Assembly: GCA_001599355.1 (NCBI GenBank)
Contig: BCGQ01000010.1
Coordinates: 186,001 to 250,000, forward strand
Direction of reading: 5' to 3'
DNA length: 64,000 nt
Source of the DNA: Nakazawaea peltata
Lineage: Eukaryota > Ascomycota > Pichiomycetes > Alaninales > Pachysolenaceae
The notes under the pieces are model-generated. The model ran no database searches. It saw nothing but the letters and a program-made list of their open reading frames with translations, and was not told the DNA's origin. Position numbers and translations under genes: made by a program. Position 1 is the stretch's first letter. Every line of letters begins with the position of its first letter. Positions 47,983 to 58,519 of the stretch are shown here, piece by piece.

Positions 47983-49734
47983 ATGGTATCAACACGGCGA
48001 TTCAAAGATGAGAATGCAAAAGAAGCCGTTCCCAATTATAATATGGACGATCCCATCGAAATATATAACCCTCTGGTACGATTCTACAAACTGAGAGTAA
48101 ATGGAGAGAGAAGATATGTGGTAAAGATAAGTTATGATCCTGAGCGTGGTCTGCATTTGACTCCAGTTCATAATGAGAGAAGGGGACGACCAAGGAAATA
48201 TGAAGCTGGATCGACTGGTGGAGTGCGATTGCTCAAAGTCAATTTCAAGAAGAACAAATTGAAACCCAGCTCCACTACTAAACGAAGATACGAGACTCCT
48301 CCAGCTGCTGATTCAGACTCTTCTGATGAAGAGGATTCATTTTCGGTTCCATTCAATGGGATATTGAGCTTCGAAGACGCCAGTACATATAATACTCGAC
48401 TGAAAACTGAGGATAGAGAAGCATTCATTAGCCTGTTCCCACCTCCCAATGAAAACCAAGGACGCATTAGGGAGGTTTGTATAGCGGGACACGACATTGA
48501 GACATGGTACACACTGCCTTATCCTGAAGAGTATGCGCTTTGCAATAAATTGTACGTTTGTGAGTATTGCATGAAATACATGAATTCTGCCATGATATAT
48601 AAAAGACACCTGATGAAATGTCGCTGGACGAACCATCCACCAGGTTGTGAGATCTACAGAGATGTGTCTGGTAAGACCGGGGTGTCGATTTTTGAGGTGG
48701 ACGGTCGTAAGGAAACTGTCTACTGTCAAAATCTTTGTCTTTTCCTGAGACTTTTTCTTAACTCCAAAACTCTTTATTACGATGTGGATCCATTTATGTT
48801 TTATGTGCTCGTGGAGCATAAAACTGAGGGGGGTTATCATTTTGTGGGATATTTTAGTAAAGAAAAGTTGAACTCTACCAATTATAATGTCAGTTGTATA
48901 TTAACGTTGCCGTTATATCAAAGAAAAGGATATGGAAACTTACTCATTGACTTCAGTTACTTGTTGACTCGTCGTGAATTCAAAGTGGGTACTCCCGAGA
49001 AGCCCTTGAGTGACTTGGGGCTCTTAAGTTATAGGAACTATTGGTGTGTAACTGTATGTTATCTGCTTCGAGAGATGATTAGATGCACTAGCGATATATC
49101 AGTACTGGAAATTTCGAGTTATACTGGGATGATTCTGAATGATGTGGTGACTCTGTTGGAATTAATGGGTTTTTTGGTTTCATCTGATGAACAAAACTAT
49201 TCGATAATGGTTGATTTGTCGAAACTTGAACTTATTATTGAGAATTTCGAAAGGAAGGAGTATATTACACTCAAGCTGGACCGACTTCTTTTCAAGCCAG
49301 TAATATTGGGACCATCTGGAGGTATTAACACTACGTCAACTATGGTGTTGACACTGGATTCGAATGAGATGAGTGGAATTCTGCTGATTGTGGGATTTTT
49401 AAAAGATGATTTAGATGATTCTAGGACTGTAGAAAGTCAGACTATGGATGTAATTAGAGGGAGGGGATCGGGTGCGGCACCAGTTGTTGAGAAATTGAAT
49501 GGATATGTAGTTTGTAAGGGAGGGGATTATGATGTGGGTGGTAGTGAAGAAGAAGCAGAGGAAGAAGCAGAAGAAGAAGCAGAAGAAGAGGGGTTGGAAG
49601 ATGATGAAGAGGAAGAGGAAGAACTAGATGATATCGAACCCGAAGATTCAGACTCTCTCGATGACGAATATACCCTGGACGAAGACGCCGAAGACCCTGA
49701 TGATGATGATGTAGAAGACTACGAAAGTTCATAA
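47983..49734 (+). CDS. SAS3: MYST histone acetyltransferase Sas3
   Basis: The product is 583 residues. After a basic N-terminus with a VFSVPFNG-type linker, the MYST domain spans about 160-440: a C2HC zinc finger (CEYCMKYMNSAMIYKRHLMKC, with the family HPPG), the catalytic cysteine in NYNVSCILTLP, the acetyl-CoA loop YQRKGYGNLLIDFSYLLTRRE and PEKPLSDLGLLSYRNYW. The long acidic C-terminal tail (about 520-583, repeated EEAEEEAEEE encoded by a purine repeat) is a hallmark of Sas3. Sas3 is the catalytic subunit of NuA3 and acetylates histone H3 K14 and K23. Gene order with PIN4 and TOD6 supports orthology to YBL052C. A short upstream open frame precedes the start. Confidence 0.9.
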   Translation: MVSTRRFKDENAKEAVPNYNMDDPIEIYNPLVRFYKLRVNGERRYVVKISYDPERGLHLTPVHNERRGRPRKYEAGSTGGVRLLKVNFKKNKLKPSSTTKRRYETPPAADSDSSDEEDSFSVPFNGILSFEDASTYNTRLKTEDREAFISLFPPPNENQGRIREVCIAGHDIETWYTLPYPEEYALCNKLYVCEYCMKYMNSAMIYKRHLMKCRWTNHPPGCEIYRDVSGKTGVSIFEVDGRKETVYCQNLCLFLRLFLNSKTLYYDVDPFMFYVLVEHKTEGGYHFVGYFSKEKLNSTNYNVSCILTLPLYQRKGYGNLLIDFSYLLTRREFKVGTPEKPLSDLGLLSYRNYWCVTVCYLLREMIRCTSDISVLEISSYTGMILNDVVTLLELMGFLVSSDEQNYSIMVDLSKLELIIENFERKEYITLKLDRLLFKPVILGPSGGINTTSTMVLTLDSNEMSGILLIVGFLKDDLDDSRTVESQTMDVIRGRGSGAAPVVEKLNGYVVCKGGDYDVGGSEEEAEEEAEEEAEEEGLEDDEEEEEELDDIEPEDSDSLDDEYTLDEDAEDPDDDDVEDYESS

Positions 49735-49829
49735 ATTTGTATATTGATAGCAATAAAGTATATAGTATTTTGAATTGAAATGAATGTTGTAAGAAATAAA
49801 ATAGAACGAAAACTTTTGGTGTTATCAAA

Positions 49830-51128
49830 CTAGAAGGTATTCAAGATACTCCCTAAACTTGGAAGCTTGATAGATTTCTTTTTGGCAGCAAGGTCATGAG
49901 ATGACGAAATGTGAGAGTGAGGAACTGGCCTGGAGGATGAGTTTTGGGAAGAGTTGTTTAAACTGGAAGGAGGCTCATGCAGAGGATCCAAGATTGAGAT
50001 GGAGTTCTGGCGAGACATGAACCCAGTTGGTGGAACATTTGAAGATGAAATTGAGTAACTGCGATGATTATGCAGTGGAGGAGTGGCCGTTGTTGAAAGT
50101 GTGGAATTTTTACGTTGGGAACGGTTCTCCAAGTATTCAATTCGCAGCCAAATATCCATTTCTGATTTCGAAGGAAGCAAGATACTAAGTTCTGAGAAGG
50201 AAAGTTCACGCTCACGACGAGAAAGAAGAAGGTCATCTTCATCTTCGTCCCAATGATGAGTTGGTTGGAAGAAATGTTGTTGCAGGAGCAGGTGTGGGTT
50301 TGAGGCGGCACTGCCGTTGGAATTCAATGGGCGAAGGTGGTGTGGATAAAGGTGTTGATGGTTCATGAAGCCATTTGAGCCTTGAGGAGCAGAGGTGGAA
50401 AGTGGGTCCTCATGGTTGTAATAGAATGATGAAGTAGCCAGTGTGGTAGCTGAGGAATAAGATCTTTGTCTTGAGGTGGAAGTAGAGGTGGAAGCCGAGG
50501 CTGTTCCATAAAGTCTGTTATTTCCACTGACATCCTCGGAAGAAGAAGTGGAATGGGTGGAGTGAAGATCTGTGAAAGAACCACTACGGCGAGAACGAGT
50601 ATCATTATCGATCTCAAGTGCAGCTGAAGACTCTCTGGCGCTGCCAGCACGCAACATCGAGGTAAGCGGCGGGGTAGACGAGACGGAACTCGAAGTAGTG
50701 GAAGATGTGGTCAGCAGTAACAACGAGTGACGTCTCACTATATTCTTTGGTTGAATAGTAGCTGTGGAAGTGGAGCTGATGGGAGCCGCCGAAGGAGTTG
50801 GTGTGGAGCTGATAGTGATACCGGAAGATGAGATCGAGTTGGACGAACCGTCATCGAGCAGTTGTGAAGATAATGGAAGTCCACCGCTCTGGGAAGCCCC
50901 TTTCAAAGACCCAGAACGTAAACGACGCCAACGGAACTGACACAGGTTGGGCGTACGGTTAGCAAAGTGCGACAGGATTTCTTTCCAACCCAACTTCTGC
51001 TGTTCTTTCAATTTTCTGAGTAAAATGTCGTCTTGTGGATCCCAGGATGAGGGAGTCCTGGCGAACAGTTTCATCTTAACTTCCTCAGTCATCTTGGCGT
51101 TGGTCTCTTGTGAGTGTCTCCTCTTCAA
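49830..51128 (-). CDS. TOD6: Myb/SANT repressor of the Tod6/Dot6 type
   Basis: The product is 432 residues. The single Myb/SANT repeat, about residues 27-74, reads SSWDPQDDILLRKLKEQQKL, then GWKEILSHFANRTPNLCQFR and WRRLRSG, very close to yeast Tod6 and Dot6. The rest is Ser/Thr-rich and disordered, with a RRHSLLLL-type site and RERELSFSELSILLPSKSE as a conserved short motif, and a basic C-terminal end. These proteins bind the PAC element (GCGATGAG) of ribosome-biogenesis promoters and recruit Rpd3L; TORC1 and PKA kinases inactivate them. Basic-serine sites such as RRHSL fit that regulation. S. cerevisiae has two paralogues; a single gene here would be the pre-duplication form. TOD6 is YBL054W, beside SAS3 and PIN4. 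Confidence 0.88.
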   Translation of the reverse strand: MKRRHSQETNAKMTEEVKMKLFARTPSSWDPQDDILLRKLKEQQKLGWKEILSHFANRTPNLCQFRWRRLRSGSLKGASQSGGLPLSSQLLDDGSSNSISSSGITISSTPTPSAAPISSTSTATIQPKNIVRRHSLLLLTTSSTTSSSVSSTPPLTSMLRAGSARESSAALEIDNDTRSRRSGSFTDLHSTHSTSSSEDVSGNNRLYGTASASTSTSTSRQRSYSSATTLATSSFYYNHEDPLSTSAPQGSNGFMNHQHLYPHHLRPLNSNGSAASNPHLLLQQHFFQPTHHWDEDEDDLLLSRRERELSFSELSILLPSKSEMDIWLRIEYLENRSQRKNSTLSTTATPPLHNHRSYSISSSNVPPTGFMSRQNSISILDPLHEPPSSLNNSSQNSSSRPVPHSHISSSHDLAAKKKSIKLPSLGSILNTF

Positions 51129-53671
51129 GTGGTTGGTGCCGTTCGATTAGATTTTTGAAAAATGGCCAAGGGGAGAAAAAATCGAAAAACGGACGAACGT
51201 TTTTCTTCCAGCGTTGAATGAGCTTTTTGCGTCGGGGAATTTGGAGAAGATTTGGGGCAGAAATTGAAAAAAAAAGGAGGAGAGAGAAGGGGCAGATCGG
51301 GAAAAAAGGTGATTCTCGTTGGCACCGAGAAGCGATGGGGAGGGGGGCAGAAGAGGGTGGGATGATAAAGGAGGGGAGCTGAGGAAGGGGAGGGGATGAG
51401 TTTTCTATTTTAAGCAGCTCATTAGTGTTGTCAACTCAGGTTGGGTATTGTGTGACTTGGGGTTTCGTCTTGGAATTTCTCCGTTGATATAGAGAGGGTT
51501 TATAAGGTTGGCTATAGGGCCGATGAGAAAGGGTGGGGAGGTTGAAAAAGAATTTTATGTAAGTTTGATGTCTTTGGAAGAGGGTTTCTGTGCCCATGTA
51601 GTAAGTACTTTTAGTCTATCATCGATGTCTTTTCAGTGTCTCGCTATAATCGGCCAATAAGCTGACCGAATCACAAAAGAAGCTCTATGTTCCAGAGAAA
51701 AATAGGACAATAATTGTGTGCGTTGGCTGCAAAAGGGCAGATCAATTTCGTTTTTTTTGTCCTCGCGGGTTTGATTTTATCAGCTGCGCGCGACTCGGCC
51801 CTTTGTCAATGCGGAAACGGATAAATTTATGGCTGAGCCGAATATCGTGATCTTTCACCCTCAATAACTCAAAAGATCAGGTGCTTCAAGAAATCCGATG
51901 CATTAATGTACAATCTAGAGAGTTCCGAATAGAGACTCATTAACCTTAAAATTTGACTACCCCGATGAGCTCTCCTCATCTCTCAATCTCACATGAGCAA
52001 TAAAATGCAACATTGCCCTGAATGTCCGCGGCTAGAGAGTGCATGACACAGAATTGCCCTTTTTTTCTTGCCCTTTTTTCTTTCCATCCCTCCACCTCGG
52101 TGCGTGATGAGATGAGGAGAGACCGAAATGGGCGCTCTTGAGGGTCTTCGTCGTCGAATGGGGAAAGTATCGGAAGTAGATAAAAAGGTCCCTGAAACAA
52201 ATAAAATCACTAACTATCGTTCACAGATACATTATATAATCTACAAATGTTGTTTAAGATAAGTTTATTCTCAAGACTATCGTATTCTCCTGAACATCTT
52301 CCCCTTCCGACAAAATTTCCGCCCTGTCTATCAGATTGTCGATTCCTTATCGGTCTCACGCTTGACGGGAATAACTCGAGTCTAATGCATTTGATTGTGT
52401 GCTTATTTTTCAAATCTTCTCCGTTTTTCCTAAATAGGATAACCCTAATTTTTGCGTGTGCGTGAATTCCCGCTATTTCCCTGACCTTGCCCTACCTTGA
52501 AGCCTTGGGCAAAAGGGCAAAAGGGCACGGGCACGATGAGCATCTCTCGCTCCACACGTTTGCTATAACTGACTACCGGGCTATCTTCCACTGCGCACAT
52601 TCCGCTATCGGACCACGATGCAAAAAAATCGTGTACGGAATTACACAAGCTGAGACAAGAGGAGAACCATTAAGCCGCTGGCCAATAAAGGGGCATCTTC
52701 TGCATAAGTTGAGCTAAAAAATGTGGGTCTTCGCTGGATGTGCTTGCACTGATAATTCAGAGAGCTTTTCCCGCTTCGTTAACATAAATTTCACAATATC
52801 TATACCGCCTCATATTTGACACTTTCATCTCTCACAGTTTCTTCTCCGTAAATAGAAATATACGATCCCCAATTCAACGTTTCCAGGGTGTGGATAGTTT
52901 ATGATCAACGTGGCTTTGATTTCATCATTCCATCTTTCCTCTATTTCACTTAAGAGCAATGCTGCATTGTTATGCGTGTGCCTGTCCAAGAGCAATTTCT
53001 TAGTTTGCACGACCCTTTCCTCGCCTAGCTCATCTCTGTATGATTTTTCACTAAACTGCTAGGCTCAACTACTGGACTGATCTTGACAGGATGGCTTTAT
53101 CAATCATGGAGTCTGGAAGGTAATACTCTCCAATCAGCCTCACCTACACTCTGCTTCGTCTCTCTATATCTTCCACGCGTATATCACCCCACTATCTAAT
53201 ACCCTGCGCATGGCTCCCTGCACCCCCTCCGCTTATATTTGCTCCTTGCTCTTTGCTCTCTCACCTATTTTTCATATGCGCAATAGAAAACGTTCGATGC
53301 ATGACAGGCTGAGAAACACCCCCAATTTTTAGTACGGAGTACCACAGATATTTTGATTGAAATTTCACCTGCCTTCGAAACACAATAGCAATTGCATCAT
53401 ATCACAGCAATTTTACCCCAACACTAGTAACGGTCAATTGTTCTCGTCAATTGCTGTTTGTTCCTACATTTGCTCGTGCATCATCTCGATTTACTATAGC
53501 AAATCTGAAAACTTATATAAATAGGAGCCAAGCTTTTAGAGTATCAGTTCAGTAGATTCGTTAACCTCGCTTATCTAACGAAATTGATTATCACCACCAC
53601 CACAGATAAATCAATTACTTAAGAACAGGCGTAACTACTTAAATAAGAAAATTACTATAAACTATCACACA
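51129..53671. promoter_or_regulatory. 2.5-kb region between TOD6 and the large repeat-protein gene
   Basis: No open frame exceeds 76 codons. Five copies of AAAAGGGCA (51731, 52511, 52519 on +; TTGCCCTTTT at 52054 and 52068 on -) cluster here. Three TTTGCTC copper-response-like words lie at 53238, 53252 and 53469, a TGCACGACCCTTT word at 53006, and a TATA box TATATAAATA at 53514-53523, 149 bp before the ATG of the repeat gene. The layout resembles a long, regulated promoter of one gene, perhaps with a noncoding transcript. No tRNA or snRNA pattern was found. Confidence 0.5.
53514..53523 (+). promoter_or_regulatory. TATA box of the large repeat-protein gene
   Basis: TATATAAATA stands 149 bp upstream of the ATG at 53672. 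A perfect TATA box with a long upstream region is typical of stress- or nutrient-regulated yeast genes. Confidence 0.6.
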
Positions 53672-56600
53672 ATGGCTAACGGATTTGTTTCGAAACTGCA
53701 ACAGGGACTCTCTAATACCTTTGGATCTAATCCTGAGGGAGAAGTTAGTGGCCACTACAAAAAGGTGTCTAACTTTGAATCCGAGAACTCGACTGAGGGA
53801 AACACAATTGCCCCAAATGACAATGCCAATGTCAAGTATACCTCAATGGTTGATCTGGTTGTCTCAGATGACATTCTGGCTGATGGTAAGGCTCAATTGA
53901 AGCCAAAGGACGTTGCCCCAACAGATTTGAAGGGAAAGAGTAATGATTCTGGTAACATTGCAGCTCAAGCTGTAGGTGCCAATAATGCACTGAAGGATCA
54001 ATCCACCACTCTTACTGGTTCTCAATCAGGTGCAAGAGGTGATATCACTAACTCTGATAACTTGGAGACCACTAAACTGAGAAATTATGACGAGCTTAAG
54101 AAGGAGTCCAGTAACACTTCCACTACTCAATCTGCCGCAAGCGGTGGAATTATTGGGGGTATTATCGGTGCAGTAACTGGCAGGTCCAGTTCTTCTCAAA
54201 CCTCTTCACCTGTTACTGATGAGAACAAGCATGATTCTGCTTTGACTGAGTCTGGTGATTCTCATTACAAAAAGAAGGGCAATTCCTCGGAAACTTCCAA
54301 TACTCAGTCTGGAACTGGGTATGGTGTTTCTGGCTCGGACAGATCAGCCCATTCCTCTTCTCATCCTACTGGTGCTACTGCCAACGTCACTGAACCAGTT
54401 GACGCATCTGCCAGACCAGCAGGTTCAACCTCCAACACCGCTGCTGCTGTCGGCAGTGGTGGTATCCTTGGGGGCATTATTGGTGCAGTAACTGGTAGTG
54501 GATCCCCAAATTCTGCTAATGCCACCACTTCTACTGCAGAGTCCAATTATGATGATAAGACCCACGCTCCAAATTCCACTCCTAGAAACACTTCTTTGGG
54601 AGGTGCTTCTAAGACTTCACTGGATCAAAAGACTTCAACTGCAGGAACTTCTGACACTTCAAAGTTGGAAGAATCCACTTACACCAAACACGGAGTCGTC
54701 CCAGGTGCTTTCCCAGATGAATCTGAATGGAAAGACCACAGTCAAGACTCTAAAACTGATAAAAGTGCTTCTGTAGTTCACACCTCTGCTGATGACTCTC
54801 ACTTCAATGAGGCTGCGGCAGCTACAGGTGGAGGAGGTATTTTAGGAGGTATCATTGGAGCCTTCAGTGGAGGAAATGGAGCTACTACTGGTACTAGTAA
54901 CACCACCAGTGCCAGTACTACAACCGGAAACGGAGCCACTACTGGAAATGCTTCAGTTGCAGATTCAGATGCAAGTGTCCGTTCGTTGAAAGGTACTCCT
55001 GGTGTTACTGCTGCTTCCTCATCTGATGAAATCTCCAAATTGGATTTGAAGATCTCCAAGATTGAGAAGCGTCTTAAGGATCTTGAGCTTGATATTGAAG
55101 GCGACCGTTCTAAGACTGAAAAGAGCATCAATTCATTGGAACAATCCCATTCTAAGAAGACTTCTGAATTAAGTGCAATTGAATCTCAAAAATCTACCAA
55201 CAACAAGAAGTTACTGCAATTGCAAGAGGAACGTTCTGACATTGTTAACAGGTCAAGAGAGATTGACGCTGAGTTAAACACTTTGCAAGCATCTGGATCT
55301 TCAAGCAAAGAAATTGATCTGTTACAGTCCAGAATCTCTAAGGTCAAACAGCAAAATGATGGTTTGGGTAAAAAGTTGAACTCTAGCTCTCATTCAGGCC
55401 ATTCCGGTCACTCAGGTGCTGCAGCCACTGGAGCTGTCGGCGGAGGTGTAGCTGCTACAGCAGCTTCTCTTGCTGCTGCTCGTCATGGCCATAGTACTAC
55501 TGACGAAAGTGTAAAGAAGGGACAAGGTTCTACAACTTTATCCCCTACCGGAGAAAGAGTTTCGGAAAAGGCTCCTCACTCTGCTCAAGGACAAAAGCAG
55601 TATCTGGAGCAACATGATACTGAGAATTCCGTATACCCAGATCATGAAAATGTCAATGCTCCTGTAGCCGGAGCTTCTGGAACCTTAAATACTGATTCTT
55701 CACAATCTAAAAATAAGCAGTTGGACTCTGACAAAGTTTCCTCAAGAGCTCAATCGATTCTTGAGAAGATTCCAGGTATTAGTAAGAAAAGAGCTGCTGC
55801 TGTAGGTGCCACTGCTGCCGGTGGTGCTGTAGCTGCTCACTCTTACATGGAGGGAGACTCTAAAGAGAAAGCCCAAGCTAAAGGCAAGCAGGAAATGAGA
55901 CTGCAGGAAGTATCCCCAAATACGAAATCTTCCCAAACAACTTCCAATTCCTCAAAACCAACTGCTGATACTCTGTCGGGCCAAAATACAGTTCTCGGTA
56001 CCAAGCAGCCAATTTCAGGATCTGATTTTGACCATCAAAAGTTTGGTAACACTGCAGGTCAAGGTTTAGAAAAATCCGGTGTAGACAACAAATATACTGG
56101 AGCCGGAGGGGCAGCTATTGGTCTGGGAGCAGGTTATGCTCTGACTAAGCTTGGCCACAGCGATCATCATGGTAGTATGAAAGAGTCTGGTCCAGCTGGT
56201 GCTCCAACTGATGATGAATATGCTACTGGAAACAGACATCATCATTCATCGCACACCCAGAAGCAACTGGGTCCTGCAGGTGCCCCATATGACAACGACT
56301 ACACTACTGGTGAAAAGCATCATCACAAGCAACCTCACCAATCTAATGTTGGTCCTGCCGGTGCTCCTTACAATGATGATTACACTACTGGAAACACAAC
56401 TCATCACCAAAAGCACCATGGAGTCGGTCCAGCAGGAGCTCCATACAATGATGAATTTGTTACTGGTGAAGAGCATCCTCAAAGATCACTTGATCCTTCT
56501 CACAAGACTGAGCTGGGATCTCATAACAAGACCTCTGGAACCAAGGAGTCCCTGTTTGGTTCCGACTTTGATCATAAGAAATTCGGTAACACCGCTGGTC

Positions 56601-58519
56601 AAGGTTTAGAAAAGGCAGGAGTTGAAAACAAGTATGCTACTGCAGGAGGTGCTGCCATTGGTCTGGGAGCTGGATATGCTCTGAGTAGAGTCGGTCAAGA
56701 CAAGAGTCTGCAACAATCTACTCAACCAACAACTCATTCTTCTAGAGGCTCTGATCATATTTCTAGCCAAGGTGATTCAAGAGTTCTGGAAAGTGGAGCC
56801 ACTGGCACGAGCTCTGGTAAGAACTCAGCCTTTGGTTCTGACTTTGACCATAAGAAGTTTGGTAACACTGCTGGACAAGGTTTAGAGAAGGCAGGTGTTG
56901 ACAAGAAGTATGCTGGAACTGGTGGTACAGCTATTGGTCTGGGAGCTGGATATGCACTGACCGAAATGGGTCAGAACAAGAACCTGACTTCAAATGCTGA
57001 ACAATCGACTAATGCTGGTTACACCCAACAAGGTGAACCAACTAGTCTGAATGGTGCTACTGCTGCTACTGGTGCTCCTGGTGCTCCTGGTGCTAACAGA
57101 ACTTCTGGAACTACCGGAGCTACTGAATCCACTAACCCTCAAACCGGATCAAAGAACTCGGCCTTTGGCTCTGACTTTGATCGCAAGAAGTTCGGTAACA
57201 CTGCTGGACAAGGTTTAGAGAAGGCAGGTGTTGATAATAAATATGCTGGAGCTGGAGGTGCAGCTATTGGTCTGGGAGCAGGTTATGCACTGACTAAAAT
57301 TGGTCAACATCCCCAAACCGAAGGTACAACTTCCAATGACTCAACTGGAAGGGGTTACGCCAGTGGTGAAACCCAAGCACAATCTGGTCGTTCTGCTTCT
57401 GATGCCACTTGTGGTGAACACAGTTCTAGACCAAGCCATCAACAACAATCAACTGGCAACACCGACTCGCTGTATGATTCTGAATATGGTGCTAGAGACA
57501 CTGTTGCCGTTGACAACCACCAAGCCTCAAAGTATCCTAACAATTCAGCTGAAGAACACTCATCTCATAAGGGAGCTTATGGTGCTGGTGCAATTGGGGG
57601 TGTCACTGGAGCTGCCGTAGGAGCAGGAGCTGCTTCGAGCTCGCCTAAATCCAGCAAATCCCATAAATCTGAGCCTTCCTCGCCTTCTTTGAAACAGAAG
57701 ATCCAAAGTGCCTTCAAGTTGGGTAAGAAGGACAAAGGTTCCGATCAATTGCATGGAACTACTTACGAAGATCCTGCTTATAATGAGCACGCATACAAGA
57801 ACCGTAAAGATGGAACTTACTCAACTGGAGATGAAGATCTTGGAAACCCTCAACATCCAAACACTCGTGATGTTGGTGTTAGTGGTTCTGGGGGGAACTT
57901 TGCTTCTCCTGAAGAACGTAGACGTTATCAAGAGTCTCAAGGTGAGCCTGTAACCGACAATGAGGCCGCTCTGTTCAATGCCAAAAAAGGGGGCGTTGGT
58001 ACAATCAAAGATCCAAGAACTGGTAAGGATGTGACTGGATCTTCGGCTGGAGCTGATAGACAGAACAAGGAGGCTAGAAGCGGTGAGAATTACGGAGCTG
58101 GTGGTGCTGCAACTGGTGCAGCTGCAGGTGCCATTGGAGCTACAGGGGCTACAGCAGCTGTATCGGGTCATCATGGAGGTTCTACAAGAGCTTCTGGAAA
58201 CGTTGCAGGCCACCCTTCTGGAAACACTACAGGCCACTCTTCTGGAAACACAAACTCTAACCCTAACGACTTCATTGATATCAAAGTAGTTGGTGCTCAA
58301 GACAAGTCAGAAGCAGCAGCCATCGCAGCTACTGTTGTTAAGGAAAATAGAAACCAACCTCATGGATCATTCGATACTAAAGAGGTTGTCGTTGATGCAT
58401 CTGAGTTCAAGCAAACCCATGGCTCAGATTTCATGAGACGTTTCAACGAACAAGATAAGGCGGTTGTACATCAAATGGAAAATGCAGCTGGTGCTAAGAA
58501 TACTTCTATTGCCCATTGA
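53672..58519 (+). CDS. Unrecognised 1615-residue repeat protein with glycine zippers
   Basis: I do not recognise a named orthologue. A single 4848-bp frame encodes, in order: a polar N-terminus; three blocks of GGI(I/L)GGIIGA(V/F)(T/S)G at about 158, 263 and 388; a coiled coil at about 452-570; an Ala/Gly-rich segment near 580-610 and another near 700-725; then four copies of a roughly 45-residue unit, GSDFDHKKFGNTAGQGLEKA followed by GV(D/E)NKYAGAGGAAIG, at about 783, 963, 1055 and 1166. Four copies of GPAGAPYNDDYTTG with histidine runs lie between units 1 and 2 (about 840-945). The end, from about 1533 (DFIDIKVVG), is less repetitive. There is no signal peptide. CTG inside the repeats should be read as Ala, so GLGAGYALTK becomes GAGAGYAATK, a glycine-zipper-like helix. 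The hydrophilic, repeat-rich design suggests a stress or cortical scaffold protein, an inference only. Confidence 0.85.
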   Translation: MANGFVSKLQQGLSNTFGSNPEGEVSGHYKKVSNFESENSTEGNTIAPNDNANVKYTSMVDLVVSDDILADGKAQLKPKDVAPTDLKGKSNDSGNIAAQAVGANNALKDQSTTLTGSQSGARGDITNSDNLETTKLRNYDELKKESSNTSTTQSAASGGIIGGIIGAVTGRSSSSQTSSPVTDENKHDSALTESGDSHYKKKGNSSETSNTQSGTGYGVSGSDRSAHSSSHPTGATANVTEPVDASARPAGSTSNTAAAVGSGGILGGIIGAVTGSGSPNSANATTSTAESNYDDKTHAPNSTPRNTSLGGASKTSLDQKTSTAGTSDTSKLEESTYTKHGVVPGAFPDESEWKDHSQDSKTDKSASVVHTSADDSHFNEAAAATGGGGILGGIIGAFSGGNGATTGTSNTTSASTTTGNGATTGNASVADSDASVRSLKGTPGVTAASSSDEISKLDLKISKIEKRLKDLELDIEGDRSKTEKSINSLEQSHSKKTSELSAIESQKSTNNKKLLQLQEERSDIVNRSREIDAELNTLQASGSSSKEIDLLQSRISKVKQQNDGLGKKLNSSSHSGHSGHSGAAATGAVGGGVAATAASLAAARHGHSTTDESVKKGQGSTTLSPTGERVSEKAPHSAQGQKQYLEQHDTENSVYPDHENVNAPVAGASGTLNTDSSQSKNKQLDSDKVSSRAQSILEKIPGISKKRAAAVGATAAGGAVAAHSYMEGDSKEKAQAKGKQEMRLQEVSPNTKSSQTTSNSSKPTADTLSGQNTVLGTKQPISGSDFDHQKFGNTAGQGLEKSGVDNKYTGAGGAAIGLGAGYALTKLGHSDHHGSMKESGPAGAPTDDEYATGNRHHHSSHTQKQLGPAGAPYDNDYTTGEKHHHKQPHQSNVGPAGAPYNDDYTTGNTTHHQKHHGVGPAGAPYNDEFVTGEEHPQRSLDPSHKTELGSHNKTSGTKESLFGSDFDHKKFGNTAGQGLEKAGVENKYATAGGAAIGLGAGYALSRVGQDKSLQQSTQPTTHSSRGSDHISSQGDSRVLESGATGTSSGKNSAFGSDFDHKKFGNTAGQGLEKAGVDKKYAGTGGTAIGLGAGYALTEMGQNKNLTSNAEQSTNAGYTQQGEPTSLNGATAATGAPGAPGANRTSGTTGATESTNPQTGSKNSAFGSDFDRKKFGNTAGQGLEKAGVDNKYAGAGGAAIGLGAGYALTKIGQHPQTEGTTSNDSTGRGYASGETQAQSGRSASDATCGEHSSRPSHQQQSTGNTDSLYDSEYGARDTVAVDNHQASKYPNNSAEEHSSHKGAYGAGAIGGVTGAAVGAGAASSSPKSSKSHKSEPSSPSLKQKIQSAFKLGKKDKGSDQLHGTTYEDPAYNEHAYKNRKDGTYSTGDEDLGNPQHPNTRDVGVSGSGGNFASPEERRRYQESQGEPVTDNEAALFNAKKGGVGTIKDPRTGKDVTGSSAGADRQNKEARSGENYGAGGAATGAAAGAIGATGATAAVSGHHGGSTRASGNVAGHPSGNTTGHSSGNTNSNPNDFIDIKVVGAQDKSEAAAIAATVVKENRNQPHGSFDTKEVVVDASEFKQTHGSDFMRRFNEQDKAVVHQMENAAGAKNTSIAH

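Noticed and set aside
51976-52717. Several frames of 60-76 codons in the gene-free interval
   Set aside because: Overlap one another on both strands and show no protein-like composition or family pattern.
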